A DNA stretch of 64,000 nt from assembly GCA_037577475.1 (NCBI GenBank), contig CM075197.1, forward strand, positions 15,913,518 through 15,977,517, in the 5' to 3' direction. The notes beneath the pieces are model-generated. The model was not told the DNA's origin. It was given only the letters and a program-made list of their open reading frames with translations, and ran no database searches. Below are positions 35,501 through 47,595 of the stretch, piece by piece; position 1 is the stretch's first letter, and every line of letters begins with the position of its first letter. The DNA is from Chaunax sp. Z400. Taxonomy: Eukaryota > Chordata > Actinopteri > Lophiiformes > Chaunacidae. The position numbers and the translations under genes were made by a program.

Positions 35501-37831
35501 CTTCTGTTTTATCCCTCTGATTGGTAGAAGTCTACCTACAGCCACTGTTTAAGGCCATGAAAATGCTGTAGGTTCAGGTAAAAATTTGATAATTTTCTGG
35601 AAAGACATGTTGCTGTTCAAATTTTCAAATATAACTTTGCTACCACTAATGGTTGGTTTTATTTGATTTATTCATGGTAAAGTGAGAAAGTATGTTATTC
35701 TGATTTGAGTGAACTCGCCCTGTAAAGAAAGTGAAAGAGGAGATGCAAGCTTTAAAGGAAGATGGTCCAAGCCCTCTTACGTCAATAATATTAATGCCAA
35801 ACTTTAAATGGACTAAATATGAACTTCCGCAATGGGAGTAACCTCAAAGTATGACTTAAAGTGCCCCCCCCCCCCCACATGTGAAATCTAAATGCTGTCT
35901 CTCTGATCTGTTTTCCTCTCTTGCTCCTCAGAGTCAGCAGAAGGTGTCAGGGTCCCCCCACCCTCCCACCTCCACCTCCTCCGATCCCTCAAAGCTCACA
36001 TTCCCAGCCTACACGCAGGCCACCGTAGCTGTGGCCAGCCCCAGTGCTGGTGCCAGCATGGTCTCCAAACCTCCCACTACTGTGACCAGTAAGCCCGCCA
36101 CCCTCACCACCTCCAGTGCAACCAGTAAGTTGATCCACCCTGATGAGGATGTCTCACTGGTGAGTAGTCCAGCTGCAGTGGTCTCTCTTGCTTTTTTTTT
36201 TTTTTTACAGTAAGTTGGATTTTTAATAAGTGTGTATAAGATTTAATAAGTGTCTAATTATTTGGTCCTTGTTTGTTCTCTGTGTCCTGTAGGAAGAGTT
36301 GCGCGCTCAGTTGCCCAGGTACCAGCGCAATATTCCCCACCATGACCAGACCACCGCTGCGGTGCCGTCAGTGGGTCCTATAGGTGCCATGATGGCTCCT
36401 CAGCAGCCTGGCATGAGGCATCCCATACCTGGTATAGACTACCTGCCTCTACACATTATGTTGGTCTGTTAACCAGAGCGGTTGACTCTGGTTGCTCTTG
36501 TCAGGGTACAAATCTACAAAAGTACATGATGAGAATCTCCCCAGCATCAATATTAAATAAATCATTATCTACGCTTTAGGAATCTATAACTTACCAAAGT
36601 ATTGAGTGGCATTTTAGCCATGCTAGTGTTATGCTTCAAGGGATGGCAAAGTTCTAGCTGCTGGTCAGTCACCGCTTTGGTCCACACTGAAAAATCACAC
36701 TAAAACAACTATTAGATGGTTTTTCAGCCCCGGAGGATGAATCCTAATAATTCCATGACATTTTCTGTAGAGCTATCATTAGGTCCGAGTTTGAAATTGT
36801 CCAATTCTTTAGTTGAGGACCAAATACCTGCAAAACTAATGACATTCCCATTAGCCTCAGTTGTCTAATGTCAATGGTTAATTAGCAAATGTTAGCAAGC
36901 TAAACTAAGATGGTGAACATGGTAAACGTTTATACCTGCTTAGCATCAACATATTAGCATTGTCTTTGTCATCATGTTAGCACGCCTCTGTTAGCACATA
37001 GCTCAAAACAACACAGTACCAAATCCTGCGTTCTAATTACCATCCAGACCTGTTAATAGTGTTCACGTTAACCTCAGTAGCTGAGGAGTGAAGGTGAAGC
37101 ATTTCAGTTTTAGTTGTTTTTTTTACAGTAATAGGATACACACACTCCCAAATCTAATCAAAATATCTGGCTTGATTTCTGTCACTGCTGCTACCAACAA
37201 CAACCTATTCTACTATTCACACCACTACTATCACTACTGCTTTTACTACAACAGACTTTTTTTACTATTACTTCTACTACACCACAGCTTTTGGTACGAT
37301 CTCAAAGTGTACTCACGAACTAATAAACCTCAGCTTTCAGTGTTGCTAGGCGACGGACGCAGCGCCTCCTGATGCAAGGGGAGCATCGACAGGAGGAGCT
37401 GGTGAAATTCTCGGTAGACCAGACCGTTGATTTTAGCAGTGCTCAGCGTGGCCTCAGCAGCGTCCTTGGAGGGATGCAGCCTCTGATTTGAGACACAGCT
37501 TCTGTAATCATACAACCGTCTTGATCTCTCTGATCATCTCTGATCTCTGCCATCCACCTCATACGAAATTTTAAAAAAAAGTTCTTAATCAGCTGTTAGG
37601 TTGGCTGTGGAGTCTTGTGTGGTTTTTGCTTGTGATTTTTGAATAAAAAGCCAATCAACCTGTGTTCATACAGGCCAGTATGGTGGTCCACCCCAGGGGA
37701 TGCCGGGCTACATGCCAGGAGGGATACCTCCATATGGACAGGCCCGTCCTGTGATTCCCGCAGGGTACCAGGGAGCCCCTCCACCCATGGGTATGCGACC
37801 CCCTGTCATGTCCCCTGGAGGCCGCTACTGA
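32580..37831 (+). CDS. znf207: zinc finger protein 207 (BuGZ), Bub3-binding spindle factor
   Basis: Eleven exons join in phase to 461 aa: 32580-32620, 32898-33024, 33118-33256, 33329-33511, 33932-34007, 34102-34172, 34345-34496, 34705-34776, 35932-36159, 36293-36431 and 37674-37831. The N-terminus MGRKKKKQLKPWCWYC is nearly identical to human. Two C2H2 fingers (CWYCNRDF..H and CHICHKKL..H) cover about residues 12-65. An acidic stretch (EDSDEDDEDDE) and a long Pro/Gly/Met-rich low-complexity region follow. The GLEBS Bub3-binding core EELRAQLPRYQRN is encoded at 36293-36331. The C-terminus is MGMRPPVMSPGGRY. Known roles are stabilising Bub3 at kinetochores, binding microtubules, and promoting spindle assembly by coacervation of the low-complexity region. 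Intron 1 (32621-32897) has U12-type signals. Confidence 0.96.
32757..32860 (-). mobile_element. fragment of the same Tc1-like family (copy 3)
   Basis: In znf207 intron 1 the words 'tcgtttgaaaataac', 'tttttaatgattatctttt' (approximate) and 'aaacaaagagacagaa' match, in order, the left interior of copies 1 (24050-24135) and 2 (39240-39330). Only about 100 bp remain and neither end is intact. Confidence 0.65.
34777..35931. other. znf207 intron between exons 8 and 9
   Basis: This is a 1.15-kb AT-rich intron with a T-run of about 23 bp near 34979-35001 and a short C-run near 35865-35877. No exon or known repeat was recognised. Confidence 0.55.
36650..37080 (-). repeat. inverted copy of the dispersed repeat at 1086-1470
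   Basis: In znf207's last intron the complement reads through the same TTAGC/GCTAAT-rich module and the 'aatgtcatta.tttgcaggtattt' words seen in fish copies of this repeat. It is degenerate and non-coding. The same intron also holds the 37325-37560 relative of the 10100-10320 repeat. Confidence 0.6.
37325..37560. repeat. dispersed repeat, relative of 10100-10320
   Basis: It shares 'cagctttcagtgttgctaggcgac' (one difference) and then 'gagctggtgaaatt' in the same order and spacing class as the rhot1 intron copy. It lies just before the znf207 terminal exon. Confidence 0.55.
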
Positions 37832-37966
37832 AGCCTGCCTTCCTCTCTTCAATAGGTTTGGACACTCAACCCTTTTCTAATGTCCTCATCTGATAGTAGA
37901 CAAACCGATATTGGTATTCTAGTATGACGATTTATTCTACTTCTGAGCTATGAGGAAGAGACACTG

Positions 37967-37994
37967 AATAAACAGCAAACAAAAGAGCAATAAA
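37967..37994 (+). promoter_or_regulatory. znf207: tandem polyadenylation signals of znf207
   Basis: AATAAA occurs at 37967-37972 and again at 37989-37994, 136-158 bp after the stop codon. Either would give a short 3' UTR. Confidence 0.65.
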
Positions 37995-38105
37995 ACCATC
38001 ACAGAGCGCATGGGAAATATTAACAGTGTACCTAACCACAACTATGAACTGTTGTTTCAAACCATCTCTGTCCTGTGGCTTTTTTCCTTCTCATGTTTCA
38101 TTTAG

Positions 38106-38186
38106 GTGTATAGAAGTGTAGTAGATATGGTTCGTAGTGTTGTGAAGGCGCTGGAGTTACATGGGCAGTACCCACCGTTTATCAAG
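38106..38186 (+). other. orphan exon-like segment (27 codons)
   Basis: A pyrimidine-rich tract ending catttag precedes an open 81-bp segment that ends at AAG|gcaagt, a near-ideal GC-type donor. The peptide begins VYRSVVDMVRSVVKAL and ends YPPFIK. Its spacing (VY-x2-V-x2-M/L-V-x2-V) resembles the first helix of the FAK/PYK2 focal-adhesion-targeting domain, and the FAK gene has a border at a comparable place. No partner exon with a known domain was found nearby. It may be chance, a relic, or part of an unannotated transcript. Confidence 0.3.
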
Positions 38187-39176
38187 GCAAGTTTTCTGTA
38201 AATACATTTCTGTTCTAAGCTTAACAGTGAGGCCTTCACAGCACACAGTGCTGTTGGACTTTGTGTCCCCAACTTTGTTTGGTGAGGGCTTCAAATATGT
38301 GTTTATGATTTATGATATGATTATGTTTTGTGTTCCATAGTAATAGTCCCTCAACCTTAAAAAAGGTGAAATACTTAATGAAATGGTATATGTATTGTTG
38401 TAAAACTGTATTGTAATAAAATGTGGCAAAAATGTAAGACTCTTCTTTGCGGGACGTCCCAGCAGGTTTGTACTCCAGCTCTAAGCTCCACGGTGATTGT
38501 GCTTTTCTAGTCTTGAACATGACCAATATCAACAAAAACATGGATTTGTGCTTCTAACATTTTTCTTGTTGAAACTAAAAATGTCGGTGAATGTTTTCTT
38601 TTTGCTATAAGCAGTTTAAAAATAAATAAATTTGACACTCTGTACATGGCCGACAGGCTAGCCTTTGACACACATTGTAAGGCTGCATAACTTCCGGGTC
38701 TCTGATGGCTGTGGTGCTAAAACCCAAATTTTTCTTCTCCCTGTAGCGATGCCATGGGGGACTGGCTGAGGCCCTGTCTCAGTGTAGCCCTGTTTCAGCC
38801 TGAGGCAAGTCTCACCATTTACTGTCTTCTCATTCATTAGCAGGGGCCCTCACAGCAGACATGCTGTTGGATCTCAGTGTCCCCAAACTTGCAGCAAGTT
38901 TGGTGAAGGCCCTTGTTTGTGTTGTTGGGTTTAGGCACCAGTTAGTTTAGGCATGTTGGCTCAAGTGATTTATATTATTTCTTATGATCTTATGTGGCGT
39001 TAAAAATCTATCCTCCATTCTTGATTGGTGAGAACAACAGGAAGTATAGTATTATATACAGTATAGAACTGTAACGTCCACACTTTCATGAATTATTGAT
39101 CTTTTGGTGAAAAGGCAAATCATCACAAGTCCCACCTACAAACACCTTTAATATTCCGCCACCAACAGCCATATGT
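38187..39176. other. intergenic DNA after znf207
   Basis: A second short segment bounded by ctgtag and GAG|gcaagt (about 38747-38803) soon meets a stop in the frame that would follow the segment at 38106. Otherwise nothing was recognised in this AT-rich stretch. Confidence 0.4.
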
Positions 39177-40122
39177 CACTCAAGGGATTTCAACTAGCAC
39201 TACTGAGTTTATTTGCTAATTTGCTTGGGCATTTTCTGTCTTATGAAAATAATTCGTATTTTGTTCATTATTAACTTTGAATGATTATCTGAATTCAGAC
39301 GTATCAGTAACAAAAACAAAGAGACGGAACAAAAATAACACAAAAATCAGGCACCATAAATTTCTCAGGTGACACAACTGGAGTTTACAACACTTCACAC
39401 AATCAGTGATCAGTGTGACCCCAGTCAGCATTGATTACAGCAGTAATCCTCCTCCTCATGAACCGTTACAACCCCCAGATGATGTCATCCAGTGGGATGG
39501 CAGTCCACCCTTCAGTCAGAGCTGCCTGGAGTTGCTACCGAGTCTATGGAGGATGTTCACGCTGTCACACTCGCTCACTCAAACAACCCCGCAGGCTTTC
39601 ATCGGGGTTTAGGTCGGGGCTCGTCATTGGCCTGTCCAGAACTGTGACGTCATTCTCCTGCAGCAACTGGGTACGCACACAAGTCCGGTGATGGTGTCCT
39701 ATCAGCACAATAAGGTCTCAAAGTCTGTCATGCCTCATGCCTGAGCATTCACTGCCTTGGCTACTTGTCTGGGACACCGCCCTCCAGCATGCCAATGGCA
39801 TGATCCCAGACTGTTGCCCCGGCTGTCACATTCTCGCAGATGTCATTTTCTCCGCAATCTTTCATGTCTTTTTATGGATATGGGTTAGTTTAACAAGGGG
39901 GTGATCATTTGGGATTGGTAGGATAAAGGCATGGCTATTTTCACACTATGTTCACACTCAAGACTTACTGACAAAAATCAGTCAAGCGTGACCAAACCTC
40001 ATATATTGAGAATTATCACAAAACCTGCCCTACATATAGATGTACAGCCTACTTTAAGATGCAGGAAAGATTTTCTCACATTGGGTCGAAAATGAGTGGT
40101 GCACCTTTAAATCCCTTGAGCG
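39177..40122 (-). mobile_element. decayed Tc1/mariner-like element (copy 2)
   Basis: The termini are inverted: CACTCAAGGGATTT on the left and the complement of AAATCCCTTGAGCG on the right, with TA just outside the right end. On the minus strand the text IGMLEGG (near 39800) resembles the N-terminal helix-turn-helix region of Tc1 transposases. TSPDLNP (plus 39604-39626) is the segment leading to the last catalytic acid, and later residues (RFMRRRITAVI..GHT) match the C-terminus. The catalytic domain between them is largely deleted and the frame is broken, so it is a dead 946-bp copy. Confidence 0.85.
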
Positions 40123-40470
<348 letters not shown>

Positions 40471-42722
40471 TAATGCGTATTGGGATGCTTGTGATGAACA
40501 AATGATTTTTCATGTGCTTGTAAAATGTCTTTGCCACCTAATCCTGTTTGTTTTATCAGCTTTCCTCACTTGATCATTTGAATTAACTACTTACATGAAG
40601 GAGAATCTCGACCAGTAACAGGTTAGTTAAAGCTGTAAGTACCACTGCTGTAATTCCAATATCCATCCACTGGCGTTTTATTTGCACACATTAGATCTTA
40701 ACGGCTGTCAGCTAGATGTCTTGTCAGCCAATCAATCAGAATAATCTTGACAAATACCTAATAAGTAATAGTACTTAGTGTACAACATTTCTTTCCACTT
40801 GCTCTGTTGAATGTGATCTGCATCTCAGCATAGCTTTTAGTGCAAATGATCTCAATAAGTAACACAAGGCAGAGTCAATGGCAAGTATGGGCTCACTATC
40901 ACATCTGTTAAATATGCCATCACAGTTAGCAGTCAACAGTTTTTGCTGAAGCTATCTGCTGTGTAGGAAAATATCAGTCCAAGATAATTTATTAAATATC
41001 ACAGAAAAAAGATGAATACAGCTTTACTAAAATATTTCACACATTCTTTCTGCTCGTAGATGTCAGAGAACAGGATGGCGGTGGGACAGGTTTGGAAGAG
41101 ATGTTCTCTGCTTTAAAGTTGAGACAAAAACTGAAGCTTCATCATGAATATTTGTTTTAGGATCCGTCCCTCAAAGCGCTCTGCAGGATTCTATTTGTCC
41201 TTTTTGTATCAAAGACTCAATGCTAACCATTTTTCCTTGAATAAACCAGTTTGTAAGCTCCATTGTGTCATTTTGACGTTTTTCCCTCTATATTGTCAAA
41301 ATGTTTCAAATCAGCCAGTTAGAGGAAACATTCAAGTATTAAAGTGGAAATATGTTTGCATGTGATATCAGTACTAATTGATGAAAATTGCCTCTGGAAA
41401 TCCTTAATGGCTGAAATATAAATTTAAATTAAGTTTCATCTGTTTGCAGAACAGCTTAATTTCCTCCAAATATCCTCATCTATCTCTGGCACACCCATTA
41501 TCTCTCTTTTTATAGAGACAGTTCACTTCCAAGTGCATCTATTCTAAATGTAAATGGCATCATTCAATTACATGCAATATACAGAGTGTAAATACACCGA
41601 TGTCTTTAGCCATTTATATATTTTGGTTCGGTCAGTTTTGTCACTTTTTCTGTTATTTGAGTAATTAATGCCTTTGAACTTCCACAAGGCTAATTCTAAC
41701 AGACTCTGGCCATGTCACTGGATGCCTCCTTGCATTTGTAAGTATAGGTTTATAAGTGTATAAAATATTTATTTGCACTAAGTGCTTTTGTGGCTCTGCC
41801 TCAGTGTAGTTAGGTGGAGGCTCTTGTTTGTGCTGTTGCTCCATTATCCGCAGGTATGACAGCTAAAGTAAATGTTATTCATCTTTATATCCTTCCATTA
41901 TTGGATATGAGAACATCAGGATGCTCCATTTAATAGCTTTATACCAAAAGTAAACAGCCTTTCTTTCAAATTTGATTTAAAAAAAATAACATTCATAAAA
42001 TCAAATATGGCTTACAATGAAAAGTTATATGGCACATGTTCCACCCAACAACTGTATTTCCACAAGTTACCTTTATCTTAAAATCTCATATTTGCAATCA
42101 TGAAATTGTGTTTTTATTCAACACAAACTTTTTATATGCAGACTCTACCTGTACCATTAAATTACACTTCACAGATTATTCAGAAACACAAGTATTAAAC
42201 TCAGAAATGTGGAAATGTTCAAAATTATTTCAAATGTAAATGGTGTATAAAAATACATTACGCATCCACGTGCCATGCTGTTTAAGAATTATTTCCAAAT
42301 CAAAGCTGTGTGGATCCATCCTTGAATGTACACTATACAAAAGTAGCTCAGGATTAAGTAATGATCTCTACATTGCATCTTGCATCTGGATCTTCCCAGA
42401 TTTATACTGGGAACATTTTCCATCAGTCGGATGTCAAAGGCAAGGATGAAAAGCCCAGGCAGACGGTCACACTTTCATTTCCATTTGACAGGAGGCAGAA
42501 TATCAAGTAAAGACCCTCAATATTGCTCACAGAGTTGCTCACACTTTAACCTTTTGCTCAACGAGTGCCTCTGATTGGTTGCTTTTTTTTTTGCCCACCG
42601 TGCCGAAAAAAACAAATAAAAAAAAATTAAAATTAAAAACATTATTTTTTTAAGGCTTTGTTTTTTTGGTAAATGTAATGTAAATCACCCAAAGAAGACT
42701 TGCCTGGTGTCATAATGTCCCC
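40471..42722. other. AT-rich intergenic DNA
   Basis: I see no exon, RNA gene or recognisable transposon in this 2.25 kb. Short ORFs here have no sequence resemblance I know. Confidence 0.5.
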
Positions 42723-43353
42723 ACACTGTAAAATCTAAAAGGTTGAGTTACTTTAAAATATTATGCAAACTCATTGCCTTGGATAAATTAAGAAAAGTAA
42801 ACTTGAGATTTTGAGTGTGCAATACTTAGACCAACTTATTTAATTTGTGTAAGATTTAATTAAATTAATTTAATTATCAACTTGTTTTTATCAAACAATA
42901 CTGTGCTTTTGCACAATGGGTAAATACAGTAGATACTGTAGCGTGTTGGGGATAGGCGGGTGGAGTTTCCCAGCATACGTTGAGACAATGGGTTTTTAGG
43001 TCTATAGGCCCAAGTAACCTGTGTTTAAATGTGTTCTGAATGACTATAATTATTTCTTTAGAAATATTCCTATAGAAAATGTTTAGTTATATAACACCAT
43101 TGCACCATTAAGTCTTTCACACGGTTAGTGACGTCCTGCCTGGGTGATAAAATAAAGTGTGATGTATTGTAATTACAAGCACTCAAAAAGCAAATCATTT
43201 TGAGAAATTCATGCAATAAGAAATTTCACAATAACAGTAAGCAAGCTAATTTAAGTGTTACACACAAAATCTCAAGTTTACTTTTCTTAATATATCTAAG
43301 GCAAAGAGTTTGCATAATATTTTAAAGTAACTCAACCTATAAGATGTCAGTGT
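42723..43353. mobile_element. long-inverted-repeat MITE, copy A (downstream of zp3)
   Basis: The left end reads ACACTGTAAAATC and then a block starting ggttgagttactttaaaa. The right end is its complement, and the match extends over about 120 bp (including 'aagaaaagtaaacttgaga'). The 631-bp interior has no ORF. Copy B at 47596-48107 shares the termini and a nearly identical core (around 42900-43110). Copy A has an extra ~130 bp near 43111-43260. Confidence 0.88.
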
Positions 43354-44079
43354 ATGAACCCTTGTATCTATAGTAGCTGCTTCCATGAGTGAGGATTGTG
43401 TAGATAAATAGTTACAATTTTACATCTTGAATTCATAGGTCAACTAATTCTGAACAGTTTTTGAATTTGTTTGCAAAGCTGACAGTGTGCATACTAAATA
43501 TTTTTTTTTTTTTTTTTTTTTAAATGAGCACAAAGAGGAAACTTTTCTCAGCTGGAAAAAAATTCAAAAACCAGAAAGGTTAAAACTTTTAAAAACCTTT
43601 TTATACATTTTTCTGTCTTTGAAGTTCAACATGGCAGAGGCATTGTGAAGTTGCAGCTGGATTGACAGTTGTCAAAAATGTTTCATATCATAACATTTTA
43701 GCACTTATTGAAATACAATACGTATGACTTCAGATCTCAAATGGTAACTTCTGAAAATCTGTGACAAAACAAAAAAGACAATCATCAAAACGTGTCCTAA
43801 AAACACTCTTTCCATTTCTTTTTGAATTTCTCCATTTCCAACTAGTATGCCTTAACAGCACCTTAAAAATAGTATTTATAGTGTCTGCAGTGAGGACACA
43901 GTGTGAAGGCGTAACAGCTTACTTAGTATTTGCAGTATGCATTTAGCACATGGCACATATGTTCTGCATAATTACTGCAATGTTGCATGCAAGAAGAGCA
44001 ACTCTTCTGTATAGAGCCTGGAAAGACAGATGCACGTAAAATATGCAGTAAATTTAAACAGTGTTTTAATTGTTTATTA
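43354..44079. other. zp3 downstream region
   Basis: This is AT-rich, with a T-run at about 43501-43521. It presumably contains the minus-strand zp3 3' UTR. No other feature was recognised. Confidence 0.45.
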
Positions 44080-47000
44080 TCATTTTGGGTCATTTGTATG
44101 GGAAAGTCCAGATTCAGTAGCAGTTACATTTGGCAGTGTCGTCACATCCACCGTCAGCGGAGCAGCGGTGCTGACGTCACTGAGGGCTGCTGTGTCGTTA
44201 CTGTCCAGCTCTGCTTCCTCTGATTTTACACTGATGACAGGAGCCACCTTTTCAGCAGCTTCGCTTTCTGCATCTCCATCTGCAATGAAAGAAAGTTTTT
44301 AAATTTAAAGATAATTTTTAAATACACCATCAATTGACATTTTATATGTTCTCCAAAGTTTACCTTTTGGATCTTTTCCACTTTTTATTTCTTCATTCTG
44401 TTCAGATGTGTGATCCTCCACCTGGTCTGGTGAGGATTGTGGACCAGGAAGCAGTCGCTTCTCCAGATCTAGGATACAAAATACCATTTAGAGCTTCAAT
44501 AAGCCATTTTTAAAATCACCTCTCTGTGCAGAAAAAAACATTAAAATCATAAGGACCAAAAGGAAGCTATAAAGTTTTAACTCACCAACTATCTTGTTGT
44601 GTATTCCACTTCTCCACTGGCTGCCATACAGTGCAGGTTTGCTGATTTTATTGAGAACAGGAAGAAGCTCCTCCACAGGTAGAGGCCTGGTTTTCTGCAT
44701 GGCTGGCAAGACCTGCACTGGACCCACTCTTGCCTCCTGGTTCCACACTAAATAGACAAACATGATTCATCTTTAGAGCCACAAGTCCAAAACGTTGAGT
44801 CTGACATGAACTGCTCCTCTAAAACTGGCTGGTCCTTGTTGCACTTCTGAATCTGCACATCCAGAACCAGCCAGTACAACATTATTCTCAGAGATCCTAC
44901 CTGAACTGGTCTTCAGCCTGCTCCTCCAGAAGCCCTCGGATTCAGGCGGCTTCCCAAACCCGCGAGGGCCAAGCTTCGCTGGGCCACTGGGCTTACTGCT
45001 AGTTTGGACAACATCATTTTGGCTTTGACAATGCCCACATAAGTAGTCATTACCATCAGCTGACCTCCATCTGAAAGCAATTGTCATTTCTCAGCACATA
45101 TTATATATACTGTTACCCATTTTGTTTAAATCTGATGTATTTCAGATGCATCACACTCGCCTTCCATTTACAAACGTGCATGCTTTATTTGGTGCCTGTG
45201 CATCATTTACTGTTACAGCATTCAGGTGGCATGTGATGTAGAGCTGTAAGAAAGGAAAAAGTTAGGGGAAAAAAACAAAACTATACATGTGAAATTATGA
45301 CTTAAGATAATTCAGGTACAGCCTCACCTCTCCTCTGTCTTCATTATTAAACCTAAAGGCATCAATGACCAAGTGGAGCTTGTCATCCTGTGTCCTGGAT
45401 ACGAAGTGGGACCTCGAACCTGGAAGCTGGGAGTCAGCCAAACACCTATAAAAAAGGTGGAAAAAAGGTTTGCATCAGATTCAGCATTGCAACTCGACCA
45501 ACAGTTGGGATCGGAGAGTTTTGTCATGTTTTTAAGTGGCTATTCTGCTCCCCAAAGCCAAAATTTAATTCTCTGCAGAACAAAGTTAAGACCAGAATCT
45601 GTAATTTTACATTTATAGAAATGCTGTTGAGAAAGAAAAAGTCTTTACAAACCAAAAAAAAACAAAAAAGGATTTTTAATGCCATTTTAATACATGGCAG
45701 TTGCTAAATCTAAAAGGTGAAAACACCAGATAAAATAACCTTGCTAAGAAGTAACAAACAGAGCTCAGCAGAATAGCACTACATCTTCTCTGCAGCATGT
45801 TTAATGTGGCAACACTAACTTTAAATCATGTATTTAACATTAAGTCATTAAACTATTACCTTGCAAGGTCATTAAAGAGCCGACAAAGAAACACTAGAGA
45901 CTGTTGACCCTTCACCCTTTACGGTTCAGCTTCTCTTTCATAACCATATCACCTATACAAGCTCTGAATGCACTGAACAAATAAATGACGGCATCGGCAT
46001 ATGCCCGCCCAAAATTTCCTTCAATTCATCAAACAAACTGAAGTCTTTGTTTTTGGAGACAAGGAAGAATGATTTAAAGTCAGTGCTGAGCTCCAGTGTG
46101 TAAAGGTAAAACCACAAACCAGGCCAGACGTGTGTGTGTGAAGTCATGGCCTAAATCATTACAGGGCAGCCCACTATAGAAACATTTTGTATTGTTCTTA
46201 ACGACTTTTCATGTTGTATGTAAAGTCACGCTTACCCATTTTCAATGAAGACGTATCTGGGAACAGAGTGTATGTCGGGGTCAAGCGTGGCCACACAGCT
46301 GCTCACAAACACTCTGAGCCCTGTGTGATGCCCTGTTCTGATGGAGGCTTCGATGGCGATGGGCTCGCCGAGATAAAACACGTTGGAGCCTCTTTCCCGT
46401 CGCCAGTCATCTGCACAGAAATTAATTGTAAGAGCAGATAAAAGACAAAAAACTATGAGAAGTGAATAAAACCCACATGTCATAATTCTCAAGGCAAACG
46501 CCAAAGTTTCCACAGCAGCTTGGGTTGACATGAAGGAGATCCAGGCAGGCATGAGTGAAGAACTGGACAAACTGTACTTCCTAAGAAACAGAAGACGGAC
46601 GTTTTAAACGGGGATCTGCAGAGAGATTGATAAAAACAAATGTTTAAAAAAAAAGCAGACAGACCTCCCGTAATGACACTCAATTGGAATGACTGCCTCA
46701 TCCATTCTAATCAGCCCGTCTACAGAGGCCACAGGAGAGTATATGAGGAGGTTCGTGTAGACCAGAGTCTCTTCAGTCATCTGTGGGAAGCACAAATGTT
46801 TACATCTAGACATTTTTAATGTATTGTGTCTGAATTGCAGTAAATCAACGGTTACCCAGTGTTTGGTGCCGCAGTCCAGTAGTCCAACCATGATTATGTA
46901 CTCCTCTTCTGAAGATGCTGTAGCTCTGCAAAAATCACTGTGCTCCACGCCGAGACGTAACTCATCGCCATCAACAGGAGCTCCAACGCCAAACATGTCA

Positions 47001-47239
47001 GCTTTGATAATAATCTCCATAGAGTCTGGATAGCAGGTCACTCGGACAGTGTTCACCTGCTTTCGTGGCTCAGCTGGAGCCTTCTGTTGCTCCCTCACAG
47101 CCTGCTTGATGACTCTAGGTCTTTCAAGAAAAGCATGCTGTGTGTAATGTTTGGGTGGATACGCAAAAGAAGGCCTAACACAGATTCCTGACAACAAGAG
47201 TCCAACAAGGAGTTTAATCCAAGAATGCAAGGTATCCAT
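44080..47239 (-). CDS. zp3: zona pellucida sperm-binding protein 3-like (egg envelope)
   Basis: Ten exons, in transcript order, join in phase to 538 aa: 47239-46856, 46780-46665, 46580-46477, 46410-46236, 45445-45328, 45243-45161, 45070-44901, 44747-44586, 44468-44364 and 44279-44080. A signal peptide precedes ..RPSFA|YPP. The ZP domain starts at VRVTCYPDSM. ZP-N cysteines are in TCYP, DFCRA, LDCGT and IECHY. ZP-C has SNVFYLGEPI, VSSCVATLDPD, PRYVFIENGC, ITCHL and NKACTFVNGRW, and then CGHC. After the ZP module comes an acidic Ser/Thr-rich tail of over 200 residues with no transmembrane segment, as in many fish ZP3 proteins. The product is a structural glycoprotein of the chorion or vitelline envelope. 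Fish have several zp3 genes; which one this is cannot be told. Start chosen: the Met opening the signal peptide, since the longer upstream reading has no such leader. Confidence 0.93.
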
Positions 47240-47339
47240 AAATGCTACTCCAAAAAAAAAAAAGCAAAATGGTTCGGAAGGCAAAAGCTCCCGTCTGACA
47301 CACACAAAGCAATAGAGTAGTCTGAGGAGGCGTGGAGCG

Positions 47340-47346
47340 TTTTATA
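47340..47346 (-). promoter_or_regulatory. zp3: TATA box of zp3 with upstream E-boxes
   Basis: On the minus strand TATAAAA lies about 100 bp before the start codon, placing transcription initiation near 47310. E-boxes CACCTG (47386-47391) and CAGCTG (47418-47423) lie 40-80 bp upstream. A TATA box with E-boxes for the oocyte factor FIGLA is the known layout of vertebrate zona genes. Factor binding is inferred. Confidence 0.7.
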
Positions 47347-47595
47347 CTTCATGCAGACAATCAGCGTCGTCACAGCAGCACTGCACACCTGAGTCTGATC
47401 AACCTCTAATCAGCCTACAGCTGAGACTGGAGACAGAAGATTCACACATACACAGATTTTAGTGCTACAGTCTATCAAAACACACAAAGAAACATAAGAG
47501 AAGCAACACAGAAATGCAAGAATATGTTTAAACTAAGCTTTTAGAGATACGAATCCATAGTTTTAAGTTGTAATAGTTGAGATTCAGCGACTGTT

